Of a DNA stretch of 64,000 bases, positions 1 through 15,300 are shown piece after piece. The translations under genes were made by a program, and so were the position numbers. The stretch is taken from positions 31,095,453 to 31,159,452 of the forward strand of contig OX243811.1 in NCBI GenBank assembly GCA_945859605.1. Direction: 5' to 3'. Numbering within the stretch: position 1 is the first letter of the stretch; the number at the start of each line of letters is the position of its first letter. Source of the stretch: Lumbricus rubellus (lineage: Eukaryota; Annelida; Clitellata; Crassiclitellata; Lumbricidae). Under the pieces are notes generated by a model. The model saw only the letters and a list, made by a program, of their open reading frames with translations. It had not been told where the DNA came from and made no database searches.

Positions 1-336
1 AATGTGGAATAACCTTTCCTCCGGAATTCGTGGCAGGATTCTGGGAGGAAATTCACCTGCATATTTTCACTATTTCAAGACCTTTCTCTTTTCATGGGCC
101 TGTCACGCTGTGAGAAGCGCTTTACAAATGTTATATATTATATTATATTAGGTTAGATGTTGAAAGGTAAGATCTGAAATACCTGGCATGGAAGTAGACC
201 TCCACTTTGTCGGAGTTGAGGCGAAGGATCTGCCAAAAGTCTGGAATTGGAAGGCACCTGCGGACAGTCGAGATGGACTCGTTGTACGACATCATCGCCC
301 CATCTTCGTCTGGATCGCTTGAATCACCCTCGTAAC
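1..336 (-). CDS. SZT2: SZT2 exon 34 and start of a further exon (partial)
   Basis: Exon 34 (183-336) is phase-matched to exon 33 and encodes an acidic stretch followed by CLPIPDFWQILRL and VEVYFHAR, a conserved hydrophobic block. Its donor at 182 is GTATTT. At the window edge the minus strand has a pyrimidine-rich acceptor ending CCCAG at 41-45, giving a candidate exon at 1-40 in the correct phase. The acceptor further upstream would introduce an immediate stop. The remaining C-terminal third of the protein lies outside the window. Confidence 0.75.
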
Positions 337-3300
337 CTGTAAAAAACACTCACCCACAACCAATGTGACTTCATTTTTTTACCTTGCTTCTGATCCTCAT
401 ATCGTGTAGGGCAGATAATTATAGCAAAACTAGATGCAAAAGGCCCTGGAGTACTTAGCAATGTTTTTATATATAATATCAATGTCTAATAACAGCTGGA
501 AAACTGGGAGAACAATATGAGCAAAATGAATTAATCATCCTACCTGCTTCCCCAGTGCTAGCGAGACTACTAGTATCGACGGCAGAAATCGGCGTCTCAA
601 GACCTGAGGCATGGCGGGAACGCAGCTGTGACCTGCCGTCCACTTGTGGAGTACTGCTGTCTAGGCTGCTTGTTCCCTGGCTTGGGTAGCGAAGCTTCTG
701 CCGTTCAGGACGCAATTTCTCAAAGCTCAGCGAGCTCTGGACCCTCTTGATGCAGTGCATGCTGCTGGCGCTCGTATACTCCGTTAATGGTTTCATGCTA
801 GACGGGGACTCGCGGCTGATGTTCTGTTGCGAGAACGAGTGAAAGGGAAACTTGGTGACGTCAAAGCTGTCGGTCAGAGACTGGTTCTTGCGTACGACGT
901 TGAAGATGGCTGGTCCGCTGATCGGCCGTACGCGTCGAGCTCTTGATTCGGACGGGATGATCTCCGAATCTTCTGGGATGAGCGAATCAGGCGGGATGAT
1001 GTCAGCTGAATCTGGTGCAACCGCCTCTGTCGTATCAAGACAGTCCTCGAACAATAGACTCTCATTGTCTGGAAGAGAGACAATATCCGTTGGTTGATTC
1101 TTATCACAAGACGGTTCTTCCGTATCAAGAACTTCACTACTGCCTTCTTTGACAGCAGAGTCTTCGGGCATAACCAGGTTTGTAGATGAAATTTCCAAAT
1201 TTGAAACTTCTTCCTTGGAGGACGAAGGAAGTGTGTCCACCGACGCCTGCTTGTCTAGGGACAAACCCTCCTCCGAACCCTGCTTAGAAACGTTCAAATC
1301 CGTCTGCTTTTCTTTATCACCGACCTCCACTACATTCAAAAGCTCCATCTTAGTCACGGCAACTTCGCGGATTGGACTCGGGCGTGACACGAGAATCTGA
1401 ATGTCCTTCGAGGAGCTGGTAAGGCTATCTTTGCTTTCGTCAACCTTTGAATCTTCCATCTCGACTTTAGGTTCATCGTCCTTAACCACGTTTTCGACAG
1501 AGTCGGAAACTTCTACGTCATGGATCACTGTATCCGTCATCTCTGCACCAGCGTCCGTGTCTACTTTGTTCGCAGAGTCGCTCGTCATAACGTCGACGGC
1601 CACCGGTGATGAGATACCCAAGTTCTTAAGCGCTGATGACAAGGCGCTAGCACCTTCGATGACGTTGTTGCAGATGTGATCCTTGCAGAGGTAGTAGAAG
1701 GCACCTTCTTTTGCCAAACGATACTTCTGGATGCGTAGCTTATCAAATTGCTTAAACACAAATCAAAACAGGGAATTCAGAGAGATGAGTGGTTAACATC
1801 ATTGAATAACATAAACAAATATACTTCATAGTGGAGGATACAAGTGAACAAGGTATGGTACCACATAACAGATGCTTTGCCTGGTCACAGACTGCAGTAG
1901 ATTACAAAATACATCCACGACAAAACAGTAGTACATGTCAGCTGCTGGCTACAGTGTATCAGTAAACATTCATCAAGACTGTCTAGAAAGCAAGGTCCTA
2001 ATGAATATTACAAAATAATTTATATGAAACGCACTAGCTGCATAAACAATACATCATATATAAACTAAACTTTAAAAATCCACTCAGACAAAATTTTACA
2101 TTTAATAGTGCACCTAAAATTACATAGTTGAATTTCTGTCCCGACACTGACCGTCAATATCTTGAAAACCCACTTGAAAACTGATGCAACTTGCATTCTG
2201 CCCCAAAATGTCTTTGCCTCTTTGCCTAACTAAGCAAAGCTGCAATCTTTAGTCCAGAAATTGTATACATGTATACAAATGAAAGTGTGATGAGTAACAA
2301 ACTTCAACAAAGTGTCTCATGCTCTGTTCGGAGCTGAAGACAAACTGGAGTGGGACATCGGTCGCTAGACACATCGCACGATTAGCTGAGCTCTTCACGT
2401 GGCTGACGACGTTACAAAGCGTCTTCTCGATGACAGGAACGTTCAACCTCAGCGACGAGATGATCTCATCCTCAAGCAACCAAAGGATCTAGATAAAGTT
2501 ATCAGAATGCATCATAACGAGATAAAACATGGTTCGTTAAGAAAAGAAATCTGAGTCAGTTTCATGATGAAGCTAATTGAAATTTTACTGTTTCGTTACA
2601 TCAGCTTTAAAAAATGATTTATAATGCATGCATGTTAAATAAAAAGTTATCAACTAAATATAAGTAAAAGCAATCAAGCTTGCATGATGTAGGAAAGTGA
2701 CCTGGTGCAAAAGACCTAAGAAGAGCAATAAAAAAGCATAATTTTTTTAAATATGACATTAGAAATTAAATCAGTCAAAAAAGCAATGAAATTAATATAG
2801 TTAATCAAATTAAAACAATTCAATCAATCCATAACCATCGAAATTATAAAAAATGCAAGATCTAAAATAATAAATTAATACAACAGGATATTGGATGATA
2901 AAAACAAAACCATTTTACTTTCATAAGTAAGTAAGTAAGTAATTTGCATCAGCACAAGATACATGCTCACACTTCACAACAATGCATACATACCCGGTAC
3001 TTATAAATGTAGTAAACTGTTCATAAAATTATACAATCGTCTAACAAATCTAACTTAGTAGACAGAACAATAATTCTGAAGCACACGGCATAAAACTTTA
3101 CACCTATAGTTGGAAAGACGACCAACAGCATTGATGCTGGAGCAATTAGTGGTGCAAAAATTTTTAGTGCAGAGCTCTGTCTTTGAAAATGCGTATATTT
3201 CTCTAAGTCTGTCTTTGTTTCCTTCATCTTCACGTGATGTCATTTGTAAGAATTGTCAATTGTTATTTTCCTCACCACATTTATTTATGTACTCCTTTGA

Positions 3301-6300
3301 TCACCTACTTCATTTGTTAATTTACCTTGCCTGATCACTTACCTCCTCTTTGCAAGCTGTCACTGACAGCTGTTGACACTTTGGAAGGTCTTTCACACCT
3401 CTGCAAACAAATGCAAGAAGCAATAAGCTGGCAATGTTTGAAGAAGCATTAAATTATAAATCTCTGTCACATTATCACATATTATGTCTGGATCAGTTAG
3501 ATATTTGTATGTGCAGTACCTCAGTGATGTCACTAACAGGTCTTCTCTCAGATCACTTCAAGTGCTCTCATCCATCCATACCATGATGAAATAAAGGCAT
3601 AGTTATATGCTGGAAGGTCAACCAAACATGCATGAAAGCAACAATACATGGAAGACTTCTTAAGGCTCCAACGCAGTGACATAAGACAAACATCGTTTGC
3701 ATCAAAGGTTCATGTACTTTTTAAATGCACATCTACACATAGATGTAACAATAATCACGTAAGGACTAACATGAGATCAACTGGATTTGATGTCATTCGA
3801 ACGTCCGGTGATCCTTCCATTTCCTCATCTGTTGCATTCGACGCCTGACTCATAGTCGAGACGGTGCGATTATATGAAGGTCGTGCACTGTTGTCTTTGA
3901 GGTCGTCTGCAGGCGGCAAGGTCAAGCAGATAAAGTCCAAGGTCACCTTGAGGTCACTGATGTCGCAGTCGACCAATGACAGTTCAGACAGACAATCTCC
4001 CAGTTCACCTGAAGGCAGCAGAGAAAACGTGGAGATGAAAGCCATGAAATGCTTGCTATAAGCTATCCGACAGCATCGTTCATTCTTTGTCATTGGTCCT
4101 ACCATCTAGAATGGCCTCCCTGTTACACTACGCTTAGTTCCACGGGTCACTACACTTTGTACCTTAAGAACCTCAAAACTGTCTCATTTTGCTGTGGTTG
4201 GGCTGTGAGCACTTCTGAGTAGCCTACCTTGAAAATGCATCATATAAAAAAATTGAAATAAAAATAAAATAAATAATAAATACAAATATTAGAATGTTAA
4301 CAGTTGAGCAGCCCCTATGTTAAAACCAAGAGACCACCATGAGTATGAAGTACTACTCATTTCAGTTTCCATTGCCCTAGCACATTAGTGTGGGTGGCCA
4401 GCATTCTCTCTAACCACCTAATCTACCAATGTGTTGGTGAAGCAGAACTTCTAACACCAGAGGGGATTTCAACTCCACAATCTCTTGATTAATAACAGTG
4501 CATCATGCTAACCACAGTAGTGTCTAGTGTATCCTTGTTTGAAAAGGGTTAAAGTTGATGATAGCTCAGTTGACTCCTTCAAATCTGGACTCAAGACTTA
4601 TTTATTTTGCAAGGCCTATCCTGCTGTTCGCATAGTACCGGTATGTGAGGTGCCATAGAAATCGTCATTGTTATTTTTATTATTAAAATTATTTATTATT
4701 AGCTGATTTATAGGTCACATGGCTTGACGATGTCTGACAATATCAGATGATGCAGTAGTAGGCTCTGAACCCAAAACACACAGTTAAAATGCAGATGCAT
4801 TCAACATCAGCCAAAGAATAACGATAAGAAAAAAAGAAGCCGGAACCTACTGAGACACATTGGTAGGCTCTGGACTGGCATGCTCTGCAGTCCGCTTGGC
4901 AGATGAATGGAGCAGTTCATGTGGATGAACAACGGAGGAGTGGAACCAGAACATTTCCTCATTCTATCGAACTTGCCGGGCTCATCGCCGACCGAGTCAC
5001 TTGAGGAAATGTTCGAGGACGCCCTTGCCGTCGTCCTTGGAGCACCCTTCCCCACGTCTGGGTCGAGGTCACCTTCTGAGAAGAAGGGATTGACATAATC
5101 AGGTCTTGCAGTGTCACCTTGACAAGGTAGTCATTCAACAAAACTGTTGCTAAACTACAATCTAAATAATAGGACAAGAATAATTAATTAAAAAATTAAG
5201 AGCAACTGGCAGGCATGGCAAGTTGAGTTAATGTAGCACAAGGTAATTGCACATTACCAACATGTCCTACTCAACAACCATTCTGAGATAAGAAATTCCG
5301 GGATGCTGAGTTATTTAAGCAATCGATATTAAGAACCAAATCTACTCCGTACAACAGTGTACATAGAATAGAAAATAGGTGTACTGTAGTTTTATTTAAG
5401 AAGCAGAGGAAGACAACCAAAGACTTGGAAGGACAACATCAGAGAGGATCTGAAGATGATGGATATCAGTATGCCAAGAGCAAACGATCTCATCAGAAAT
5501 AGACAAGTCTGGAGAAGTCATGTGAGAGCCTCATCGTCGTCGCATGACTGACGGAGGAGAGAAAGAAGAGAAGAAGAGTTTATCAACAGTGCACACTGCA
5601 CCCACAATGAAAGTCTCAGACGCATCATCAAATTCTTTCAAAATTTACTCATTAGAATTAAACACATTTAAATGCACCTAGAGACTCAAAAATAATAAAA
5701 TGTACTGGACTATATAATCTTAAGAATCATGTTACACACATCACAAATAATTTTCATCGCCTAATACATGGGAATTTTAAATGCCTCTGTGAACAGTGCA
5801 ACACAATCTTCCTGTTACAATTAACATTTTCAATATTTTCTTCTTCTCTCCAAGCAGAAGGAGATTAATTATGCTAAACAAAAAAAGCGCATGACAAAAT
5901 AGAACGTTGCTATGGATGCAATAAAAAAAAGTTCACGAACCTAACAAAAGCATGAACATGCAAATTTTTTAAAACCTTTAAGCCAACTGAAAACACATAC
6001 CAAGATCTGTCAGTCCTGGAGTAGCACAGGTAAGTGCATCATCATCCATAGTAAGACTCTCCTGTTTCAGAAAAAAACACCAGCTTAACAGTTGCTCATT
6101 GCAATGGCTTAGACCCAGTTCCCTTGACAGTGCCGATACTTATGATAATTAATTCACATGTCCGAAGTTTTAACTGACTTAAAAGCAACATCTTAACTGG
6201 CATTTGCTGAATTGAATCTCATACCAATACCTTCTTATCACACATGCAGTTTTATTTCTGTACAAATTATGCAGCACAACCAGGTGCATCAACTTTGGCT

Positions 6301-9300
6301 ACTGTAGAATTTACCACAGATACAATCTAAGCAATTAATTAGTACGGTAGTTATCAGATAATATGTAAAAGTAATCAGATAAATAATTCAAATTCCAATT
6401 AAGAATGATCTACCCCAGCACGGCGATGATCTGAAGGTGCAGAATAATAGAAGAATTCGGAGCAGGTGGGGATTGGTTTGAAATGCGGGTTGAGAATCCG
6501 ACTGAATTTGCTGCGGAGAAGATCGTGCAAACCAGAAGACGATTCGCAAAGATGAGTTTCCAGAATTCCGAGCAATGGATTCCTCTGCCAAGATCTGCTT
6601 TTTAAAAAAAGCACAATCATAACACCAAACAATTGAGGTAAATTGCCACACTGATGTTCAACGCTATACAGGACGTCATTTTATGCAACTGGACGACTTC
6701 AAATGGAAAAGTTTCACAAGTGACATTTAACAAATTTACTCACCCTTCATCATTTTCAAGAAACAAGTAGAGTATTCGATTACAATGTACTAAACTGTTA
6801 ATATACATCACCGGCTACAAGTTCGTCTTAATATTATTGTACTCTTTAACTAACCACTGCGTTTTGCATTATACTTCTTACTCTGCATTAAAAATACCAA
6901 ATGCATCGTAACTGCCACAAAAAACAGCCTAGAAAAACAGCATCATCAGCTACTTTTGGATTGACTTGTGACTTCAACAGCAATTAGTTTTCAGCCCGAT
7001 ATTACTTAATTAATTAATATGGTGTTCACATTTCGATAAAAAAAACTCATAACATTACTCCAGAACATTACCAGCTTAATCACTGCAACTTACTCGAAAG
7101 CATAGATTTAAAAACATCAGTAACAACAACAATGCAAGTCTTTCACATTTCCTCTGTGGTACGTCCTTGAAAAGAAAAATGACAATACATATAATAGTAG
7201 TAATAATAATGATGATAATGACGATGTAAATCACCTTTCTAATCTTGGAGTGTCCTCAGTAGACTTGTCTTTTAGGTTTCGTGAGCAATCATCTCGAGCC
7301 CACGCATCCAGGATGTCTCTCATCTTCTGGCAGCTGCTTTGCAGAAACTTTGAAAGGTTTATCTCAACCAACACCGACTCTTCGCAAACCCTGTTAATGG
7401 CCGCATCAACATCTCGGCTGTCCACCCACCGACCCATTCGCAAACTCTCGTATACGCCTAACAGAATAGCATAACAAGTTAATGAAAGCATGATTGCATA
7501 TGGTATGGTAATGTTTGGTAAGCCATAATTTATTAAGCACATGTCAAAGGCACGATTTTGTAGCAGAAAGATTCATCAAACCTGCTTTTAGAGTGTCAAA
7601 TGAAACAAAATACTGATCAGTTAACACAGTGTAGTGGGATTCAGAATCCCAGTCTGCATAACCTAATCTAATCTAATCTAATCTAATCTTATCTAATATG
7701 AACATTTGTAAAGCACTTCCCATAGCAGAGCTATATCGAAACAGAAACATAATGTCATATTCCACCTGTCAGCGGCAATCAGACAGGTAGACTTTAATTA
7801 ACTTAACAAGTTGTTAATAAGTTGCAAAGAATAACAACTTCTATACATTCAAAACATTAAACATAAAAAACTAGTAAGATTTGCTGGACTTAGATCAACA
7901 CAAACTATAATTCCAGGAATAGAGATTTAACAACTAATATTATAAAAGTCATTAAAAAACCGACAAAGGAACATGAAGACCAATACCATCGTTTAGTCCG
8001 ACCGCATTTCCAGAACACTGACCTATGACAAAACATCGATGGAAAAGATCCGAAAGAACCGTCCGATGACGCCTGACGATGTCATTGTCTTTGTAGATGT
8101 CGTGTTCTGTGGCGCTACGTCTCCATCGTTCCCGACTGCCAACGAATCCGTCGTATTCGCTCGATCGCTTCTGATCAACGCCAGCGAAGGAGGGAAGTCG
8201 ATCGAGCATCACCCTCGGAGAAACGGCCTTCTCAAGAAATTCTGATGATCTGTTCAACGTGAGGCTCAGGTTGTGAATGTCATCCTACACAACAAGAACA
8301 TTGGCAATTGAAAAGGATACTGCATGGCATCGCATGGAATCAAAATTAGTAAATATCTCGTTATGATGACTTTCATAATGGTAATTAAATATTCTCTGTA
8401 ACTGGAATTATAGTTACGATCAAGTGAATATGAGGGATTTATTCGGTAAATGTCTCGTTATGATGCTGGTTAGAATTCCAATTGACCAGATGACTAGAAA
8501 CCATTCGATCTGTAAAGTATTGAGGCAAAGACATATTACAAGTTGCACACTTCTTTTAAACTGGTGGTTTCGGTAATCGAAACGAACTCAGGACGGAAAA
8601 AAATAACGATCAACAGATATGTAGCTAACACAGAATTTTGACAGGCCATAACATACTTCAAACATAACTTCAAATAAACAATAAACCATAAGTTATGAAC
8701 ATCCTGATCATTTAACACATTTCTACCGCTTCATAGAAGCTAAAGAAATGTCCATAAAAAAATTAACAGCTACCTCGAACGCGAGGTCTTCGTAGATGTC
8801 ACCCGGACGTTCGTATGTCCAACGGTTTAGCAGCTGGTCAGTAACTATGCCGAGTGGACAGCTGTAAACGTAGACTGGAAGAACGGATGAACGCATTCCA
8901 TTGCGCATTAACTCAGAGATCTCGTCATTCTCCTCACATTGTTCTCTGCTCTGAGCAGGGGAATCAACCTTCAGCATAAAGAAACAAGATCACTCCCATG
9001 TATACACCGTGATTTAAAAAAAGTAAGCCAAATTGTTTTTCATATGTCTCTAATGCCTGATAAAATATCACGCTAAAAGTTTCAAAATGTTTAGAGAATT
9101 GGACCAAGCATATGATTCCAAAATTTCATGACATAAAGTTGAACGGATATAAAGATATGAATCTTTCAACTTCATATGCCGAAATTTCAGTTTACAAGCA
9201 ATTTAGATTAAATAAAATGTAAGTCAAACTGTTTTTCTTATATCTCTAATGCCTGATGATTAATCATTCTGAATTTTTTTATATATAGAAAATATGGAAA

Positions 9301-12300
9301 TAAGAGCTCATTCAGAAGCTTATTCAACAATGATGTAGCACATTGTAACCTGACTGTGTAATGTAATTCAACAATACAGTGCATAGTAACAAAACAGAAC
9401 AATGTATTTGCAATGTGTTAGACAGCATAATGTAATTTAACATGACCATATAGTGGATTGGTAATGTACTAGATAACGTAATGCACTGGTAACGAAACCA
9501 CACAGCATATTATCGTAATTTAACTATTGTAATGTAAGCAGAGTAATTTACCGTAACTAGACAGCATAATTCAGCATAATCACTAAAAAATAATGTAACT
9601 GATCTGTGTAATTTACTGCAAAAATACGTAATAATGTACCAAAATCTATGTAATCAGCATCACATGGCATACAACCGCCTTTTTCAACACCACCTTCAGT
9701 TTTACGACCACCACCACCATCATGAGCACTGCAACCAAACTGAATATTAAGTCACCTTCTGTTCTTCACAGTCGGTTGACTCTGCCACAGAAGACGACCT
9801 CACGTCTGCTGACGACGATGACGTGTTCAGCAAATTCAAATCTGCGTAGCTCGCAGGAGCGACGGTGAACATGAGGTGACCACTGTCCTCCATTCGAACA
9901 AAACAACGCCATCTGGCGATGGGTGGTGTCACAACGCCATGATTCACCATGGGTTCTTCCGACTTCAGTGGAGACTGATGGTTCACTGGCTGACCCACAA
10001 AAGACGCTGGCTCCCTGTTCTCTTCCGAATAGATCGCCTTCTTTGTGAAAGGCAGCGGATGCGACGATTCATCGCGTTTGCGGCCGATGATCGAACGAAC
10101 GAACTGGAGGCAGTCGTCCTCCGACAGAGGCAGCTCACGATCGTGCAATCCCTGCAGCTGGTCGAGAAAGAGTGCGAAGAGATGACTGCCTGACAGATTG
10201 ACATCCGTCTGAAAATCTGGCTTCAGTTCGTTGGCTGCGGAAACAGACAACAACAGACAATGACAACAATGACAACAATGACAACAATGACAACGATGAC
10301 AACAATGACAACAATGGTAATATTTACTGAGCTTCTGGTAAAGTCTTGTCTCACCCAGTTAAGGGTGGCAGCAAAATTTGAGCATAGTGGCACACAAGAC
10401 CGAAATATTCGGAGGTTACCAGCAAAGATTCCATAGACTCAATATCAAACTCACAGTATACTATAGTATACCATAGGCATGCTTAACCCTTTGAACCTGG
10501 ATATCCCGTAACGCTATGGATAACTGGCCGCAAAACCGGCCCGTCGGGTTCAAAGGGTTAAGAAGTACACACACTTAACAGGAATAGACTTCAATAACAC
10601 AGTACAGGTAAGCTCACTGAATTCCAACTTGTAAGCTCAAAGTTGCATGCTAAGAGTTATTCACTTCTCAACATTTATACAGCACCTAGAGCTTAGAGTC
10701 CCTCACCAGAGTTCTAGAATAGATCTAAACATTGAGACACAGAGAGTTTAAAATCTGAATGATCAATGCTCATGCTTAGCAATTTGGCTGGATGCAATCT
10801 GTTCAAGTCTTGCAATCAGATAGGGGTCCTCTAGACAGAAAATCACATATACATCCTTCCCTTAACCAAACGTCTTACGTTCGAAAAACTTTAAAAATCT
10901 TACACTCGCTGTGTCTGTACGTTGAAAAGAGGAGCTCAGTCTGTTGAGATTTGGCAAACAGCATAAAAAGATCGAATGGAAACGTGATGTGATCGATGCT
11001 GTGATCGAGATGTAACGAAGGCGATGTACTCTGGCATCCTCGGTTAGACATCTCAGTCACCGTAAGTGAAGAACCGCTGAAAAAAATCAATCACCTTTTC
11101 AAAAACATCGCAGAATGTTCATTTGTGAGGTGCTGATAAGGGCTATGCAAGCATTCAGGTACATACAGCACATTCAGAAACAACTGTGAAAAGGTAACCA
11201 GCACAGAAATAGACTCAATTACTGAGATGCTCAAGAAAAAACTCTGACAACTCTAGAAGAAAGCAAGTTTGTGTAATGCTCAAGATCAATGCTCAGAAAA
11301 CATTTACAAACAAAAGACATTAATGTCACCCAGAGCAGTGACATTAGTGTATTTTGTGAAGATCTTGAACTTGAATACAAGAAACCCAATCAAACTTCTT
11401 CAAAACACTACGAACACTTTTAAGAGATACCTGTGAATAAGCATCCACAAACATTATACGCATGCATCTTAATAAGCCAAAAGGACACAAAGAACATATT
11501 CGTTAAAGTGCCACACTGAAACTCTCATAAAATCTATTAAAATGAGAGAGGTGATATTGACTGAGATTCTGGTAAAATCGTGTCTTACCCGGCCAAGGGT
11601 GGCAGTGAAATCTGAGCATTCTGGCACACGAGGCAGAGATATTCAAAGGTCACCAGCACAGAAATAGTCTCAATATCAAAAGGAAACATCTGGGCAAAAT
11701 AACACAACAGAAAAAACTGCATAACACAGAATTCTGTTACCATAATTGCATACTTGTCTTTGAACAGAATATCTCACAAGGCTATCATAAAAGTCCAATA
11801 CCAAAACTGCTGTCCACAAATGTTTACAACAAGTGTATCAAAACTTCCTAGAAATTAAGGTCATCTCAGACTCTCAAGAATATTTCCACAACTTTATTCC
11901 ACTATCAAGTAATAATAATTACAACAATTTATATGGTGCCGTTACAAGTGTGCAAATACATTCATGGAATCTCAAAACAATTTTCCACAGAGCCATCTTA
12001 GATTACCTGAACGTTTTCCACAAGGTCATCCCTATGTCAACAAAATCTCACAATCTTAGATGAAAGCAAGTATGCATGGAAAGTTTTAAAGTATTCGATA
12101 CATACCGATTCCAACAGCTGTCTGTAGTCTAAGTTGTTGAAATGTTTCAGCCGTGGTGACTTCGTAACAGCGTTTCCATCTTGCGGCTCAACCCAGCACT
12201 CCGTTACAATCTCGAGCCCTGAACCTTCCGGTTCTATCCCATCAATGTCGTCAAGCGTCTCCTCCGAACAATTACTCATCACACTGGAAACAAAACTGTA

Positions 12301-15300
12301 TTGTTTTCAAATATTATTATCATCGCTTTACTTACTCTTATCAAGACAAAAATCATCTGTTAGATTGTCCAGTTAAAACACGACTGCTCGAGTTTTTAAC
12401 TCTTTACCGACCAGAGTGTAGTAAATGGTATGGGAATCCTATACCCTCGATCTGTAAAGGGTTAACAAACTATCTCAATGGAAGCCTGAAACAAGCATAC
12501 TCCATCTTGAACTGAACCATAATTTGAAAACGATTTCATTCTATACAGAGTCTTGCAATAGTCAGGATGAATGACCTAATGGCCTGACCTAGTTCCTACA
12601 CCAAAAGAATGATGCTGAAATACTGACCTGGTTCTCAGGAGCGAGTCGTGAACTGATCCATTTCGAAGCGTGTTGTGTGGAGGAAAAATGATATACTGAA
12701 CGACACAGGTGCACAGTTCTTTCGTTCTTTTGCCGACCAAAGGCTGCATAAAAAGTTAAAAACATCATTTATAAGCAACATCATTTATCAAATCGTAATA
12801 AAAAAAGGTGCTCACGAGTTAGCCATGCTGATATGAGGCCTCCTCCATCCACCTAGTCCTCGGTCATCCTCTTCTCCTCGTCCCCTCTCCACACGCCAAC
12901 ATCATCGCCTTCTTCAGACCATCTGCGCGCATCACGTGACCAAAATACATCAATTTCTGTCTTGTGATTCTTTGTTTTAATGACATGTCCCCTCTTAAAT
13001 CTCCTAGCTCCTGTAGAACTGATTAGTTTGATTCGAGTCAGTAATGACTCCAAATTAGTGTAATTGTCGACTATTCTTTCTTGGAATTGAGTAATAAGCG
13101 AGTGTGACAGCGTAACTGAGATACGCACACCAACACCCACCTCCATGTCAACCTCAAGGGCCATGTTCAAAATCCCTGAGTTGGAGGAGGCAAAACGAAA
13201 ACCTTCTTGAAGCCGAATCCTAAATCACAAAAGAAGAAGATAAGTAAAAACATTAGAAATAATCTCCAGTACAAAGATGAGATACAACACAGATAAAGGT
13301 TTCAAAACAAAGATAGGCTGACTATACATTATATATGTATATATTACACTATATAGTGAAAGCTCTCATAAGATACATAGATGGGGGAAAATACAGACAA
13401 GCAGCTAACCCTGTACTAATCTTATCATTATTTGACCTGACTATGGTCCATAAGGCTCAACTGCCTACTTCATGATTACGTGTAGGCCCATGTATTATTA
13501 CATCACTTAGAGTACATTACAGCACCATACTGGGTGGCAGCTTGTTGATGCACTTGCCTCTCAACTCTGCGGCTGAGGTTCAAATCCCAGTGAATCCTGG
13601 GAGTTACTCCACTACTACCCGCACTCTGGTAGCACCAGACCCAAGTCTGGAAAAAGGAGGAGGGCAATGCTAGTAATCTTTGTTATGATAAAGCATTATT
13701 AAACTGCAACTAACCAATCAATCGTGGGAGATTGTCAATTTATGCTCAAATAATATAAGCACAACTACAAATGTTGTCCAGTTGTTTGAGTGCTGTTATC
13801 TGGTTCCTTACAACAAAAAATTCACCAAACCTCAGCAGCATGCCCCCTCTTAGTCTAATTTCTTGTCTTATACTACCCTACCATACATACACCCTGGGAC
13901 TCTACCAGGATCGTTCCTTACTAAACTTAAAACTGTTCTTTTTAGGCACGCTGGAGTCGGGAGTGCCTCTGAATAGTTTCTTTTACTTAAAGGAGCGCTA
14001 TATAAATGTCCGAATGAATGAATGAATTAATTAATTAAAAATGACAAGAAATATCAATCGCTTTACTGGGTTAGCATGGACAGAATTTTGCCGATGCTCT
14101 GCAGGCTGAAGATCTGAATGGCTCCACGTTGTAGCGACCAAATCCAGCGATGGTGGCTGAGGTAGTTGGACAGTGTAGTCTGCGAGTGTAGCGCCAATCG
14201 ACTCGCGGATGCCGACATCATCTGAGCGGATCTCTCGTTCGTTGGGATCAGTTCCATTGCGTTGAAATCCGTCGGAACCTTCTCGTACCTGGAACCAGTG
14301 AAATGGAACCGGTGATATAATACACCGTGGCTTTGAGAAATCTTTTTGAAAGCACTACATAATATCTAGAGATGATATGCATTCATCATCTCTCATCGCA
14401 CAGGAAGCAGAATACACAGGACATCAAAGGAGCAAGACCGAACAAAGTAAAGGAATCATCATCAAGTCGGTTTGTGAATGTTGAAAACCATGGAAAAGTC
14501 GTCGCTTACTGGTTACAACGAAAAACAGATATTTCTGATGGCATTGTGATAAGGCCAGTCTCAACTATAATTAATATTTGCATGCACTAAACTGATGAGC
14601 AATTCTCAAATGCTCATGGATAAAATCTAATTATATGCGCTCATTCAAGAACGAAAGCAATACTTGATGAGGATTTTCTCCAGAGGTTTCTTCGTCAAAA
14701 CACAGCAAGTGGAAACTTCCGCCCAATGTCTGTCCAGTGCCATCCGCTTGCTTTCTGAGTCTGCTTTCGACAATGCCTTCTTGCTTCCATTCTGCTTCTG
14801 GACTCCATAATGTTGAAATTTCAGTGAAGCTATTGAAGATTTAATTTCATTCAGGATCTATAAAGAAAAAAATGAGAAAACTTGCTATTACCACAAAGTA
14901 AAATCATAAATTACTTCGCATGACAATAAGTTTCTCTGGAATGGGGGCTACATAAATCTGTCATCTCATTACATTACAATCACTAACTCATGATTACTAT
15001 TACCGATACTTGTCATTGTTAAACTGATTACAACAGGAGTTTATAATATGCTAAAGAATGTTATTGGAAAACGGATAAGCCAAATAACCTTCATAGCAAG
15101 ATCTTTAATTCCATAACCTTGACAATTCTGGTGTTTGGATTGCTACTGTCATGTCTGCAATGCAGGGGAGACATTCGTGTTAATCGGGACTACACATACG
15201 ATGAAAAATCGTTGCTAAGGCACACAGATAAAATAATAAGTGGTCAACTTTTATATTAAATCACGCAAGGTGTCATAATTTGCATTTGCTTGATTCTCTT

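Noticed and set aside
12853..13140. Continuation of SZT2 exon 19 as a ~105-codon frame
   Set aside because: The frame does not match SZT2, and a GTGGGT donor at 13140 gives the phase needed for the next clearly homologous exon.
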